Shown here: positions 44,458-52,218 of the stretch, piece after piece | How the letters are laid out: each line of letters starts with the position of its first letter | How positions within the stretch are numbered: position 1 is the stretch's first letter | Origin: Streptomyces sp. NRRL F-4489 | GTDB taxonomy: Bacteria; Actinomycetota; Actinomycetes; Streptomycetales; Streptomycetaceae | Length of the DNA stretch: 54,053 nt | NCBI RefSeq assembly: GCF_001509485.1 | Contig: NZ_LLZI01000233.1 | Span: 1 to 54,053, forward strand | Direction of reading: 5' to 3' | Notes under the pieces: generated by a model | Told to the model about the DNA's origin: nothing | Seen by the model: the letters and a program-made list of their open reading frames with translations, nothing else | Database searches by the model: none | Made by a program: the position numbers and the translations under genes

Positions 44458-46128
44458 TTACCCGGCCCGGTCGGACGGTGTCCCCGGGGGCGCCGGGGAC
44501 CGGGTGGCGGCGGGCCCGCCGGGCGCGTTCTCCCGCGGCAGATGGCGGCTGACCTCGGCCCGGGCGAGCCCCAGCCCGCCGAGGGTGATCTCGTCCCACG
44601 CCTGGAGGTGCCGGGTGGCGCGGTCCAGGTAGAGCACCGAGGCCTGGACCGGCGCGGGCTCCTTCCCCTGGACGGCGCGCAGCCCGCCGCCCCCGGTGGA
44701 GCCCTCGATCATCAGCCGCGTCCCCCCGGGCAGCGTCCGGGTCTCCCGGTGGTGGAGGTGGCCCGCCAGCGCCAGCGGGACCAGCCCGTCGGCCTGCTCG
44801 GCGGCCGCCGGCTCGTGGGCCAGGGCGATGTCCACCGGGGTGCCGGCCAGCCGCTCGGTGCGCAGCGCCTCGGCGAGCCGGCCGCCGGCGGCCCGTTCGG
44901 CCGCGTCGCCGGCCGGCGCCACCGAGCGGTCCGGTGTGAACTGCGGGTCCCCGACGCCCGCGATGCGCAGCCCGGCCACCCGGGTGACGCGCCCGCCGTC
45001 GAGGACGGTGACGTGCGGGCGGCCGGACAGGGCGCGCTGGGTGGCGCCCGAGTCGTGGTTGCCGCGCACCCAGACGTACGGCGCGCCCAGGGTGGACACC
45101 GGGTCCAGGAAGCGGTTCTCGGCGGTGGAGCCGTGGTCCATGGTGTCGCCGGTGTCGATGACCACGTCGATCCGGTACTGCCGCACCAAGGAGGCGATGA
45201 GGTGCCAGGCGGCCGGGTTGAGGTGGATGTCGGAGACGTGCAGGACCCGCAGGGTGGTCGGGTCGGGCCGGTAGGCGGGCAGCGCCGAGACGGTGTCGTA
45301 GAGCTTGCTGACGTTGGTGACCAGGCGCGCCAACTCCTGCTGGTAGACGCCGAATTCGCTGACGATGCCGCGCGCGGTGCCGACCACGGACGGCGCCGAG
45401 GTGAGCAGCCCGGAGAACCGCGGCTCCAGGACGGACTTGGGGTTCCAGGTGGCGTACGCGGCGGCCCCGGAGGCGGCGAGCAGGGCGAGCGCGAGGCCGC
45501 CGGCGGCCAGCGCGGGGCGCGGGCGGCGGTAGACCGCCAGGCCCAGCGCGGTGGCGCCGCCGGCCACCGCCGCGCACGAGGTCACCGCCAGGCCCGCGGC
45601 GCCGCGCAGCACGTCATGGGTGACCTGGCCCTGGAGCCCGGCGAACCGCTCGGGGTGGTCCACCAGCGCGGCGGAGCGGGCCGGGTCCAGCCGGTCCACG
45701 TCCACGTCGACGCGGACCGGGGCGCGGTGGCTGTCCAGCTCCAGGTCGCCCAGCGGCGGGACGGTGATCCGGGTGCCGCCGGTCAACGAGGGCCGCAGCG
45801 CCATGCTGGTGTCCATCGGGCCCACCGGGGCGCGCACCCCGCCCAGCACCAGCAGTCCCAGCCAGGCCCCGAGCAGGCTGACCGCCGCCAGCCCCAGGGC
45901 GCGGGCGTACGGGCGCGGGGGCGGGGCGAGGGGCAGCGCTGGGTCCGTGGGGCGGAGGCCGCCGGGCGGCCGGGGTATCGCGGCGGGCCACCGCCGGCCG
46001 GCCGGGCCGTTCCGCCGACCGCCGCGGAGGCCGTTCCGGAGGCCGTGGCGGCGGGGGCGCGGCAGGCGGGCGCCGGGGCGGTCCGGCGGTTCGGGAGGCG
46101 AAGTCCGGGAGCGCGCTGGGCGGGCCAT
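44458..46128 (-). CDS. Membrane metallophosphoesterase
   Basis: A 556-residue protein. A basic/Pro-rich cytoplasmic N-terminus of about 75 residues precedes TM1 (LGLAAVSLLGAWLGLLVLGG). An extracytoplasmic segment (PMDTSMALRPSLTGGTRITV) and two or three TMs (AGLAVTSCAAVAGGATALGL and ALALLAASGAAAYATW) follow. The calcineurin-like phosphatase domain has DxH (HVSDIHLN), GDxxD (DTGDTMD), GNHD (VRGNHDSG) and GHxH (LAGHLHH), a full two-metal site. It probably hydrolyses phospholipid or lipid-linked phosphates at the membrane. ATG at 46128; two hundred nt separate it from the tRNA-Glu. Same strand as the zincin gene upstream. Confidence 0.9.
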   Translation of the reverse strand: MARPARSRTSPPEPPDRPGARLPRPRRHGLRNGLRGGRRNGPAGRRWPAAIPRPPGGLRPTDPALPLAPPPRPYARALGLAAVSLLGAWLGLLVLGGVRAPVGPMDTSMALRPSLTGGTRITVPPLGDLELDSHRAPVRVDVDVDRLDPARSAALVDHPERFAGLQGQVTHDVLRGAAGLAVTSCAAVAGGATALGLAVYRRPRPALAAGGLALALLAASGAAAYATWNPKSVLEPRFSGLLTSAPSVVGTARGIVSEFGVYQQELARLVTNVSKLYDTVSALPAYRPDPTTLRVLHVSDIHLNPAAWHLIASLVRQYRIDVVIDTGDTMDHGSTAENRFLDPVSTLGAPYVWVRGNHDSGATQRALSGRPHVTVLDGGRVTRVAGLRIAGVGDPQFTPDRSVAPAGDAAERAAGGRLAEALRTERLAGTPVDIALAHEPAAAEQADGLVPLALAGHLHHRETRTLPGGTRLMIEGSTGGGGLRAVQGKEPAPVQASVLYLDRATRHLQAWDEITLGGLGLARAEVSRHLPRENAPGGPAATRSPAPPGTPSDRAG

Positions 46129-46192
46129 TGGTCCCGTATGCCCGGCTGTGCGGGCCGTTATGCGGGAGGGCGGGGGTCCGCTTGGGAGGGGA

Positions 46193-46543
46193 TCAGCCCC
46201 AGCCCAGCTCGTGGAGCCGGGCGTCCTCGATGCCGAAGTGGTGGGCCACCTCGTGGATCACGGTCACGGTGACCTCGTGCACCACGTCCTCCGGCGACTC
46301 GCAGTACCGCAGCGTGGGGCCCATGTAGATCGTCACGCGGTCCGGCAGGACGGCCGCGTACCACTCGCCGCGCTCGGTGAGCGGGGTGCCCTCGTACAGC
46401 CCCAGGAGTTCCGGATCCGACGGGTCCGGTTCGTCCTCCACGAACACCGCCACGTTGTCCATGAGCCGGGTCAGCTCCGGCGGGATCCGGTCCAGCGCGT
46501 CGCTGACCAGGCCCTCGAACTCCTCGCGCGTCATCTCCAGCAC
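46193..46543 (-). CDS. Zincin-like metallopeptidase family protein
   Basis: A 116-residue minimal zincin. TREEFEGLVSDALDRIPPEL opens a helical part with ELTRLMDNVAVFVEDEPDP. The active helix VTVIHEVAHHFGIEDARLHE carries HExxH (HEVAH) with the downstream His-Glu as the probable third ligand. This is the PF06262-type fold (I recall it as 'Zincin_1' or 'metallopeptidase family protein'), whose physiological substrate is unknown. The frame extends to 46720, but residues before VLEMTREEF are unlike the family; I chose GTG at 46543, with ATG at 46534 as an alternative. Confidence 0.85.
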   Translation of the reverse strand: MLEMTREEFEGLVSDALDRIPPELTRLMDNVAVFVEDEPDPSDPELLGLYEGTPLTERGEWYAAVLPDRVTIYMGPTLRYCESPEDVVHEVTVTVIHEVAHHFGIEDARLHELGWG

Positions 46544-46710
46544 GGGGCCATTGTCCGGCACCGCCTGGCTCCTGTCGCCCAGTCCGGCGCCGCCCGCCGG
46601 GGCGGGCAGCGGTTTCCCGGGCGCTCGGATCGGCTCGCTGAACGCGGCCCCTGAATGCGGCACGCATTCCCGAAATCGCTCGAAAGCCTTTCGATTTCCC
46701 GCGCGGGGAA

Positions 46711-46796
46711 TCCACCCCACGGGTGGAATGGATCAACGGGACCCGGGGCATCGGCGGGCGCCCGCCGAATTCCGCTTGCCACGATCACGAGATCGT
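46711..46796. repeat. Hairpins in the zincin/secreted-protein divergent spacer
   Basis: TCCACCC-CAC-GGGTGGA (46711-46727) and ACGATC-ACGA-GATCGT (46781-46796). Small palindromes upstream of the secreted protein gene, possible operator sites. Confidence 0.35.
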
Positions 46797-46834
46797 TCGC
46801 CCATCGGATGATCCACCGAATCAGGAGCCCTATC

Positions 46835-47194
46835 GTGCGCAAGAAGCTGTCCGCCTGGCAGGCCGCCGCCGCGTCGTCCCTCGTCACGGCCGTGGCCGTC
46901 GTCGTACCGCTGAGCATCAGCAGTGCGAGCGCCAGCGCGGCACCGGAAGACCCCATCGTCGTGACCGGCCCGGTCGTCGGCCAGAACAAGGAGTCGGTCG
47001 CCACCTGCCCGGAGGGCACGCGGGTCGCCGGCGGCGGTTACCAGTTCGACCGGATCAACAAGACGAACGGCGGCCGGAACCCCAACGGAGCGATCACCAC
47101 CGACGCCCCCAAGACGGACGGAACGGGCTGGCGGATCAATTCGTTCGGCCAATACAACGAGGTCAAGGCGTACGCCTTGTGCACGCACGGCTGA
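46835..47194 (+). CDS. Small secreted protein of unknown function
   Basis: A 119-residue preprotein. A Sec signal (MRKKLSAWQAAAASSLVTAV continuing hydrophobic to SASA-AP) with a likely cleavage near residue 35-37 gives a mature protein of about 83 residues. Its pattern VATCPEGTRVAGGGYQFD ... TGWRINSFGQYNEVKAYALC is typical of a small beta-rich extracellular domain common in Streptomyces secretomes, with one disulfide between the two Cys. CAGGAG precedes the GTG. No function can be assigned. Confidence 0.82.
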   Translation: MRKKLSAWQAAAASSLVTAVAVVVPLSISSASASAAPEDPIVVTGPVVGQNKESVATCPEGTRVAGGGYQFDRINKTNGGRNPNGAITTDAPKTDGTGWRINSFGQYNEVKAYALCTHG

Positions 47195-47599
47195 GAGAAG
47201 GGAAACGGTGAGCGGGTGGGGCCCGCCGCGGTGAGCGCGGGCCCTGCCAGGACCCAATCCGGGTCTTTTCCCGAGGAGTTGGGTGCGCCGCGCCATTGCC
47301 GCGTGGTGGTGTCCGGGCCGCGGGGCGCTCGGGGGCGGCCGCCGGGCCTCGGGCCGGGGGCGCGTGTCCTCCGGCGGGGGGCGGGAGTTGGGCAGGGCGT
47401 CCGACGCCGCCGTCCCTGCGCTCCGGATCCGGAGGTCCCGCCCGTGTGCCCGATGCCCCCTCGTCCTCGTCCCCGTCCGTTGTCCGTCGCCGAACCCCGG
47501 TCCGCCGCCGGGGAGCCGGGGACCGTTGAGCCGTCCGCTGCCGGGGAGCCGGGGGCCGTTGAGCCGTCCGGCCCCGTGCCCTCCGGGGGCGCGCCCGGA
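47195..47599. other. Non-coding spacer with a 33-bp tandem duplication
   Basis: 405 nt. Frame-wise codon use here is atypical (many codons ending in T or A), so I regard it as non-coding although open. It holds a terminator (47219-47244) and two tandem copies of a 33-bp unit (47501-47533, 47534-47566; two differences) just upstream of the lipoprotein. Confidence 0.55.
47219..47244 (+). terminator. Terminator of the secreted-protein gene
   Basis: GGGCCCGC (47219-47226) with GCGGGCCC (47237-47244), 10-nt loop. Confidence 0.6.
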
Positions 47600-48268
47600 G
47601 TGGGGGCGCGGGCGGTGGGGCGGGTGACGGCCGCGGCGGTGGCGGTGTCCGCGCTGGCGGCCTCGCTGGCCGGCTGCATGAGCGTCAGCGAGCCGGACCA
47701 CCCGAAGCCGTCCGGCAGCACCGCCCGGCAGGGCGACGAGAAGGGGAAGCCGCACCGGCCCGGCGGGCTGACCGCCGACGGCCGGGGCGACGGGCCGCAC
47801 CGGCTCGGCCACGGCGGCCCCGCGCGCCCGGGCGGCCGCGGCACCGAGGCCGGCCGCGAGGGCGACGCCGGCGCCTCGCAGGCCCCGGAGCCGTCCGCCC
47901 CGGCGGCGCCGGGCACGCCCGGACCGGCCAAGCCGTCCGGCCCCGCGCCCGGTACGACGCCCGGCCACGGCGGCAGCGGCGGCCAGGCGGGCACCCCGGG
48001 CCCCGCGCAGCCCTCGCCGTCCCGGCCCGGCCGCCCGCCGACCCCGACCGGCGGCCCGGGCCCCGGTACGCCCACCGCCGAGCCGAGCGCGCCGGCCGGC
48101 ACCCCCTCGGACGCGGGCGGCGGCGTCCACGCGTCCGGCCCGTCGCCGCTCGCCCCGAAGGCGTCGATGGCCGGGCCCTCCTCGTCGTCCGGGCACGTCG
48201 TGGCCCCCGGGGCCGGTTCCTCCGCGCTCTCCTCGCCGGTATCGCCTCAGACGGAGTGGGACGCCTGA
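47600..48268 (+). CDS. Pro/Gly-rich lipoprotein
   Basis: A 222-residue lipoprotein. GARAVGRVTAAAVAVSALAA is a short basic-then-hydrophobic signal followed by lipobox LAGC (Cys at residue 26). The mature part is low-complexity, mostly Pro, Gly, Ser, Ala and Thr, with basic patches (PHRPGGLTADGRGDGPHRLG) and no recognisable domain. It probably spans the cell wall as a disordered tether. Start 47600 gives a canonical signal; a GTG at 47444 with GGAGG upstream would add about 52 residues before the signal, which is implausible and has atypical codons. Confidence 0.65.
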   Translation: MGARAVGRVTAAAVAVSALAASLAGCMSVSEPDHPKPSGSTARQGDEKGKPHRPGGLTADGRGDGPHRLGHGGPARPGGRGTEAGREGDAGASQAPEPSAPAAPGTPGPAKPSGPAPGTTPGHGGSGGQAGTPGPAQPSPSRPGRPPTPTGGPGPGTPTAEPSAPAGTPSDAGGGVHASGPSPLAPKASMAGPSSSSGHVVAPGAGSSALSSPVSPQTEWDA

Positions 48269-48365
48269 GCCGCCGGCGCCCCGGGACCGGGCCGCGTACG
48301 GGTGCGTCCGCCCGGTCCCGTACGGTGACGTGAGCACGGACACAGGGCATCGGGCGGCAGGGCAT

Positions 48366-48395
48366 TTGCCTTGCGGGGGGCTGGGTGCGTATGGT
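48366..48395 (+). promoter_or_regulatory. Promoter of the DEAD-box helicase
   Basis: TTGCCT (48366-48371), 18 nt, TATGGT (48390-48395). The start near 48402 leaves a leader of about 150 nt. Confidence 0.5.
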
Positions 48396-48434
48396 GGTAG
48401 ATCGTTTGATCCCATTTGCCCGGCGCCTGTCAAC

Positions 48435-48493
48435 AGCGCGCCGTGTGGCGCGTTCTCTCCCTTGCCGTGGCTGACCGCATCGAGGCGGTCTTT
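48435..48493 (+). promoter_or_regulatory. Structured 5' leader of the DEAD-box helicase
   Basis: Hairpin A has core arms 48437-48442 and 48447-48452 (CGCGCC/GGCGCG, GTGT loop; extended by A-T and G-T pairs). Hairpin B has arms 48473-48478 and 48485-48490 (GACCGC/GCGGTC) followed by TTTGTG, like a weak intrinsic terminator. Long structured leaders are typical of cold-induced RNA helicases. Confidence 0.5.
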
Positions 48494-48551
48494 GTGAAAT
48501 CACACGGAGTTGTGGGCGCGTGCCGAGACTCCGGAAGGTTTCGCATTTCGT

Positions 48552-50927
48552 ATGTCCGTTTCCACTGAACAGTCCATGCTGCCCGCGCACGACGAGCAGT
48601 CCGAGTCCCCCGCCGAGCAGCAGGCCCCCGAGGCCGCTGAGGTCACCGAGGCCCCCGAGGCGGCCGTGACCGCTGAGGCCGTCGAGACCGCTGAGGCCGC
48701 CGACGCCGACGAGCGGGACGACTCCGCCGAGGCCGAGGCCGACGAGGACGCCGACGCCGTGACCTTCGCGGACCTCGGTCTGCCCGAGGGCGTCGTCCGC
48801 AAGCTGGCCCAGAACGGCGTCACCGTGCCGTTCCCGATCCAGGCGGCGACCATCCCGGACGCGCTGGCCGGCAAGGACATCCTCGGCCGCGGCCGCACCG
48901 GCTCCGGCAAGACCCTCTCGTTCGGTCTGCCGACCCTGGCCCGCCTGGCCGGCGGCCGCACCGACAAGAAGAAGCCGCGCGCGGTCATCCTCACCCCGAC
49001 CCGCGAGCTCGCGATGCAGGTCGCGGACGCCCTCCAGCCGTACGGCGACGTCCTCGGCCTGAAGATGAAGGTCGTCTGCGGCGGTACGTCCATGGGCAAC
49101 CAGATCTACGCCCTGGAGCGCGGCGTCGACGTCCTCGTCGCCACCCCGGGCCGGCTGCGGGACATCATCAACCGCGGTGCCTGCTCCCTGGAGGACGTCC
49201 AGGTCGCCGTCCTCGACGAGGCCGACCAGATGTCCGACCTGGGCTTCCTGCCCGAGGTCACCGAGCTGCTGGACCAGGTGCCCGGCGGCGGCCAGCGGAT
49301 GCTGTTCTCGGCCACGATGGAGAACGAGATCGGCACCCTGGTCAAGCGCTACCTCACCGACCCCGTGAGCCACGAGGTCGACAGCGCCCAGGGCAACGTC
49401 ACGACCATGACCCACCACGTCCTCGTCGTGAAGCCGAAGGACAAGGCGCCGGTCACCGCCGCGATCGCCGCCCGCAAGGGCCGCACCATCATCTTCGTCC
49501 GCACCCAGCTGGGCGCCGAGCGGGTCGCCGAGCAGCTGATCGAGGCGGGCGTGAAGGCGGACGCGCTGCACGGCGGTATGACCCAGGGCGCGCGCTCCCG
49601 GGTGCTCGCCGACTTCAAGGACGGCTACCTCAACGCGCTGGTCGCCACCGACGTCGCCGCCCGCGGCATCCACGTCGACGGCATCGACCTGGTGCTGAAC
49701 GTCGACCCGGCCGGTGACCACAAGGACTACCTGCACCGCTCGGGCCGTACCGCCCGCGCCGGCCAGTCCGGCACCGTCGTCTCGCTGTCCCTGCCGCACC
49801 AGCGCCGCCAGATCTTCCGCCTGATGGAGGACGCGGGCGTGGACGCCTCGCGCCACATCGTCGGCGGCGCCGGCGCGTTCGACGAGGACCTGGCCCGGAT
49901 CACCGGCGCGCGTTCGCTCACCGAGGTCCAGGCCGAGTCGGCCAACAACACCGCCAAGCAGGCCGAGCGCGAGGTCAGCCTGCTCTCCCGCGAGCTGGAG
50001 CGGCTCCAGCGCCGCGCCACCGAGCTCCGCGAGGAGGCCGACCGGCTGACCGCCCGGGCCGCCCGCGAGCGCGGCGAGGACCCGGCGGAGGCCCTCGCGG
50101 CGACCGCCCAGGAGGCCGCGGCCGCGGCCGAGGAGGCGGCGGCCGAGGCCGTCGTCCCGGCCCAGGCCGGCCCGTCCGAGCGCCGCGGCAACGAGCGGCG
50201 CGACGACCGCCGTGACGAGCGCGGTGGCTTCGGCCGTGACCGCGACCGTGACCGCGGGGGGTCTGGCCGTGACCGCGGTGGCGACCGTGGTGGTGACCGT
50301 CCCGGTGGCCGTTCCTTCGACCGCCGTGACGACCGCCGTGACGACCGTCGTGACGAGCGGGGCGGCTTCGGCCGTGACCGTGGCGGGGACCGTCCGTTCA
50401 ACCGCGATGACCGTTCCGGTGGCCGCTCGTTCGACCGCCGTGACGACCGCGGGGGCTTCGGCCGTGACCGCGGTGGCGACCGTCCGTTCAACCGCGATGA
50501 CCGTTCCGGCGGCCGTTCCTTCGACCGCCGCGACGACCGCCGTGACGACCGTCGTGACGAGCGGGGCGGCTTTGGTGGCCGGGACCGCGGCGGGGACCGT
50601 CCGTTCAACCGCGACGACCGCTCCGGCGGCCGCTCGTTCGACCGCCGGGACGACCGCGGCTCCTTCCACCGCGACCGCGGTGACCGCCCGGCCCGTCCGT
50701 TCAACCGCGACGACCGTTCCGGCGGCCGCCCGTCCTCGGGCTACCGCTCCGGCGGCGGGGACCGTCCGTTCAACCGCGACGACCGCTCCGGCGGCCGCCC
50801 GACCTCCGGCTACCGCTCCGGCGGCGACCGCCCGTACGGCCGCCGCGACGACCACCGCGGCTCGGGCAGCGCGACCGGCGGCTTCGGCCGCCGCGAGGAC
50901 AAGCCCCGCTGGAAGCGCAACGGCTGA
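48552..50927 (+). CDS. DEAD-box RNA helicase with RD/RG-rich tail
   Basis: A 791-residue protein. The acidic N-terminus of about 70 residues is rich in Glu and Ala. The helicase core has the Q motif (FADLGLPEGVV ... PFPIQAATIPD), GRTGSGKT, PTRELAMQV, DEAD in VLDEADQMSDLGF, SAT, FVRTQLGAERVAEQL and HRSGRTARAGQSG. A coiled-coil-like region near 470-510 precedes a disordered tail of about 250 residues built of repeats RRDDR, GGFGRDRGGDRPF and NRDDRSGGR. Such tails bind RNA non-specifically and promote condensates. ATG at 48552 has GGAAGG upstream; GTG at 48510 is an alternative. Its own promoter and leader suggest cold or stress control. Confidence 0.95.
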   Translation: MSVSTEQSMLPAHDEQSESPAEQQAPEAAEVTEAPEAAVTAEAVETAEAADADERDDSAEAEADEDADAVTFADLGLPEGVVRKLAQNGVTVPFPIQAATIPDALAGKDILGRGRTGSGKTLSFGLPTLARLAGGRTDKKKPRAVILTPTRELAMQVADALQPYGDVLGLKMKVVCGGTSMGNQIYALERGVDVLVATPGRLRDIINRGACSLEDVQVAVLDEADQMSDLGFLPEVTELLDQVPGGGQRMLFSATMENEIGTLVKRYLTDPVSHEVDSAQGNVTTMTHHVLVVKPKDKAPVTAAIAARKGRTIIFVRTQLGAERVAEQLIEAGVKADALHGGMTQGARSRVLADFKDGYLNALVATDVAARGIHVDGIDLVLNVDPAGDHKDYLHRSGRTARAGQSGTVVSLSLPHQRRQIFRLMEDAGVDASRHIVGGAGAFDEDLARITGARSLTEVQAESANNTAKQAEREVSLLSRELERLQRRATELREEADRLTARAARERGEDPAEALAATAQEAAAAAEEAAAEAVVPAQAGPSERRGNERRDDRRDERGGFGRDRDRDRGGSGRDRGGDRGGDRPGGRSFDRRDDRRDDRRDERGGFGRDRGGDRPFNRDDRSGGRSFDRRDDRGGFGRDRGGDRPFNRDDRSGGRSFDRRDDRRDDRRDERGGFGGRDRGGDRPFNRDDRSGGRSFDRRDDRGSFHRDRGDRPARPFNRDDRSGGRPSSGYRSGGGDRPFNRDDRSGGRPTSGYRSGGDRPYGRRDDHRGSGSATGGFGRREDKPRWKRNG

Positions 50928-50972
50928 TCCGCCCGCCGGCGGCTGATCCCGCCCCCGGCGCGCACCACCTCT

Positions 50973-51020
50973 ACGCCCAGGGCCCGTACGGCACACAAGT
51001 GCTGTACGGGCCCTGGGCGT
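50973..51020 (+). terminator. 22-bp terminator hairpin after the helicase gene
   Basis: Arms 50973-50994 and 50999-51020 pair along 22 positions with a single G-U on + strand RNA and an ACAA loop. One of the longest near-perfect terminators in the window. Confidence 0.85.
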
Positions 51021-51039
51021 TGGGGCACGGAGGGGCCGG

Positions 51040-51101
51040 TGCGCGGGGCGGTCGCGTGGGGCGGGTACGGGCGGATGCGCGGGGCGGTGGCGTGGGGCGG
51101 G
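51040..51101. repeat. 26-bp direct repeat before tRNA-Lys
   Basis: Copies at 51040-51065 and 51076-51101 (starting TGCGCGGGGCGG) differ at one position, with a 36-bp period. They lie in the spacer between helicase and tRNA-Lys. Confidence 0.6.
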
Positions 51102-51226
51102 GAGCCCGCCGCGGGCCCGGCCCGGCTCGCCCCGGCCGGTGGCGCCGCGGCGGCCCGAGCGGGCCCGCGGCACGCCGTTGGGGACCCAGATCCCCAATGC
51201 CTTCGGGCTGCGGCACGTCCTCGGGC

Positions 51227-51232
51227 TATGCT
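51227..51232 (+). promoter_or_regulatory. -10 element of tRNA-Lys
   Basis: TATGCT, 9 nt before the tRNA; TTCGGG 19 nt further upstream (51202-51207) is the possible -35. Confidence 0.45.
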
Positions 51233-51241
51233 GCTCGGTGC

Positions 51242-51314
51242 GGGCCATTAGCTCAATTGGCAGAGCAGTGGACTTTTAATCCATTGGTTCAGGGTTCGAG
51301 CCCCTGATGGCCCA
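51242..51314 (+). tRNA. tRNA-Lys (anticodon TTT)
   Basis: 73 nt. Acceptor GGGCCAT/ATGGCCC, anticodon loop CTTTTAA (UUU) closed by GTGGA/TCCAT, T-arm GGTTCGAGCC, discriminator A; the next bases CC are encoded. tRNA-Lys genes are frequent integration sites. The Kdo operon begins 322 nt downstream. Confidence 0.97.
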
Positions 51315-51353
51315 CCGCACGCGGCGCGGGACAGCGCGCCTGGCCTGCGACAC

Positions 51354-51395
51354 AGCGCCTCGACCGGGACGTACCGGGCGGGGCGCTTCGCTTTT
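51354..51395 (+). terminator. Probable terminator of tRNA-Lys
   Basis: AGCGCC (51354-51359) with GGCGCT (51382-51387), an inner CCGG/CCGG pairing (51364-51367, 51374-51377), then TCGCTTTT. Confidence 0.5.
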
Positions 51396-51636
51396 CCGGG
51401 CGGATGGGTGCGCGATGCGGGAGCGGGCGGTCCGGCGTCGCCGGTCGTGCGGGCGGAGGGGGCGGGCGGGCCGGAGCGGCCGGGGTGGAGGGTGCTCGCT
51501 TCGCATGGTGAACGGCCGTTGCGGGGAGGGATGTTCCCTGTTGTGTCGGGATCGGCGGCCGGGACCGGGGCCCGGGCCAAGGCGGGCCGTGGTGTGTCGG
51601 CCGTGGAGGGTGGCCGGCCGGAGAGGTGGGGGAGCT

Positions 51637-52218
51637 GTGGGGCAGCGGGAGGGCGGGTTGGCGGCGCGCGGGCGGTTGCGGGCCGCGGCGGCGGTGGTGG
51701 CGCGGTTGGCCGAGGAGCGGGCGGCGGAGGTGGAGGCGGTGGCCGGCGTGCTGGCGGCGTCGGCGGGCCGGCTCCTGGTGACCGGGGTCGGCAAGTCCGG
51801 GACGGTGGCGCGCGGGATCGCGGAGCTGTTCGCGGCCACCGGGACGCCGGCGTACTTCCTGCACCCCACGGAGGCGCTGCACGGCGATCTGGGGAGGGTC
51901 GCGCCGGGTGATGAGGTGATCGCGGTGTCCTGGTCCGGCGCGACGGCTGAGGTGCTACGCGTACTGCCGCATCTGAGGCGGCGGCGGGCCCGCGTCACCG
52001 GCCTCGTCGGCAGCTCCCGGTCGCCGCTGGCGGACGCGTGCGATGTGGTGCTGGCCGCGGAGTGCGACGCCGGCCCCGAGGAGGTGGGTCCGCCCGTCAC
52101 GGCGACCCTCGCGCTGCTCGCGCTCGGGCAGGCGCTGGTGCTCGGCGTGGCCGAACTCAAGGGCCACTCCCCGGAGCTGGCCGCCGCCCTGCACCCGGCC
52201 ACACGGGAGGCGGTGTGA
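51637..52218 (+). CDS. kdsD: SIS-domain sugar-phosphate isomerase, KdsD/KpsF-like without CBS domains
   Basis: A 193-residue sugar isomerase domain protein. By analogy with E. coli KdsD it would interconvert ribulose 5-phosphate and arabinose 5-phosphate, the first step of Kdo synthesis. The motif RLLVTGVGKSGTVARGIAEL holds Lys53 (K59 of KdsD), and LHPTEALHGDLGRV matches the KdsD loop. Glu105 in SWSGATAEV aligns with E111, and His186 in ALHPAT with H193; the E152 counterpart is probably Glu142. The two C-terminal CBS domains of KdsD/KpsF (about 320 residues) are absent. GTG start with GAGAGGTGGGGGAG upstream; the stop overlaps the kdsB start as GTGA. First gene of the Kdo operon. Confidence 0.82.
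   Translation: MGQREGGLAARGRLRAAAAVVARLAEERAAEVEAVAGVLAASAGRLLVTGVGKSGTVARGIAELFAATGTPAYFLHPTEALHGDLGRVAPGDEVIAVSWSGATAEVLRVLPHLRRRRARVTGLVGSSRSPLADACDVVLAAECDAGPEEVGPPVTATLALLALGQALVLGVAELKGHSPELAAALHPATREAV

Noticed and set aside
47444..47599. Coding extension of the lipoprotein with GGAGG upstream
   Set aside because: Third codon positions are poor in GC compared with neighbours, and the signal peptide would be internal.
50200..50900. Short regularly spaced repeats that could suggest a CRISPR array
   Set aside because: They are in frame inside the helicase gene and encode RD/RG modules; spacers are not unique and no cas gene is near.
51307..51636. N-terminal extension of the SIS protein back to the tRNA-Lys
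   Set aside because: The extra residues are Arg/Gly-rich filler, include the tRNA 3' end, and lack coding bias; the GTG at 51637 has a ribosome site and fits the SIS domain start.
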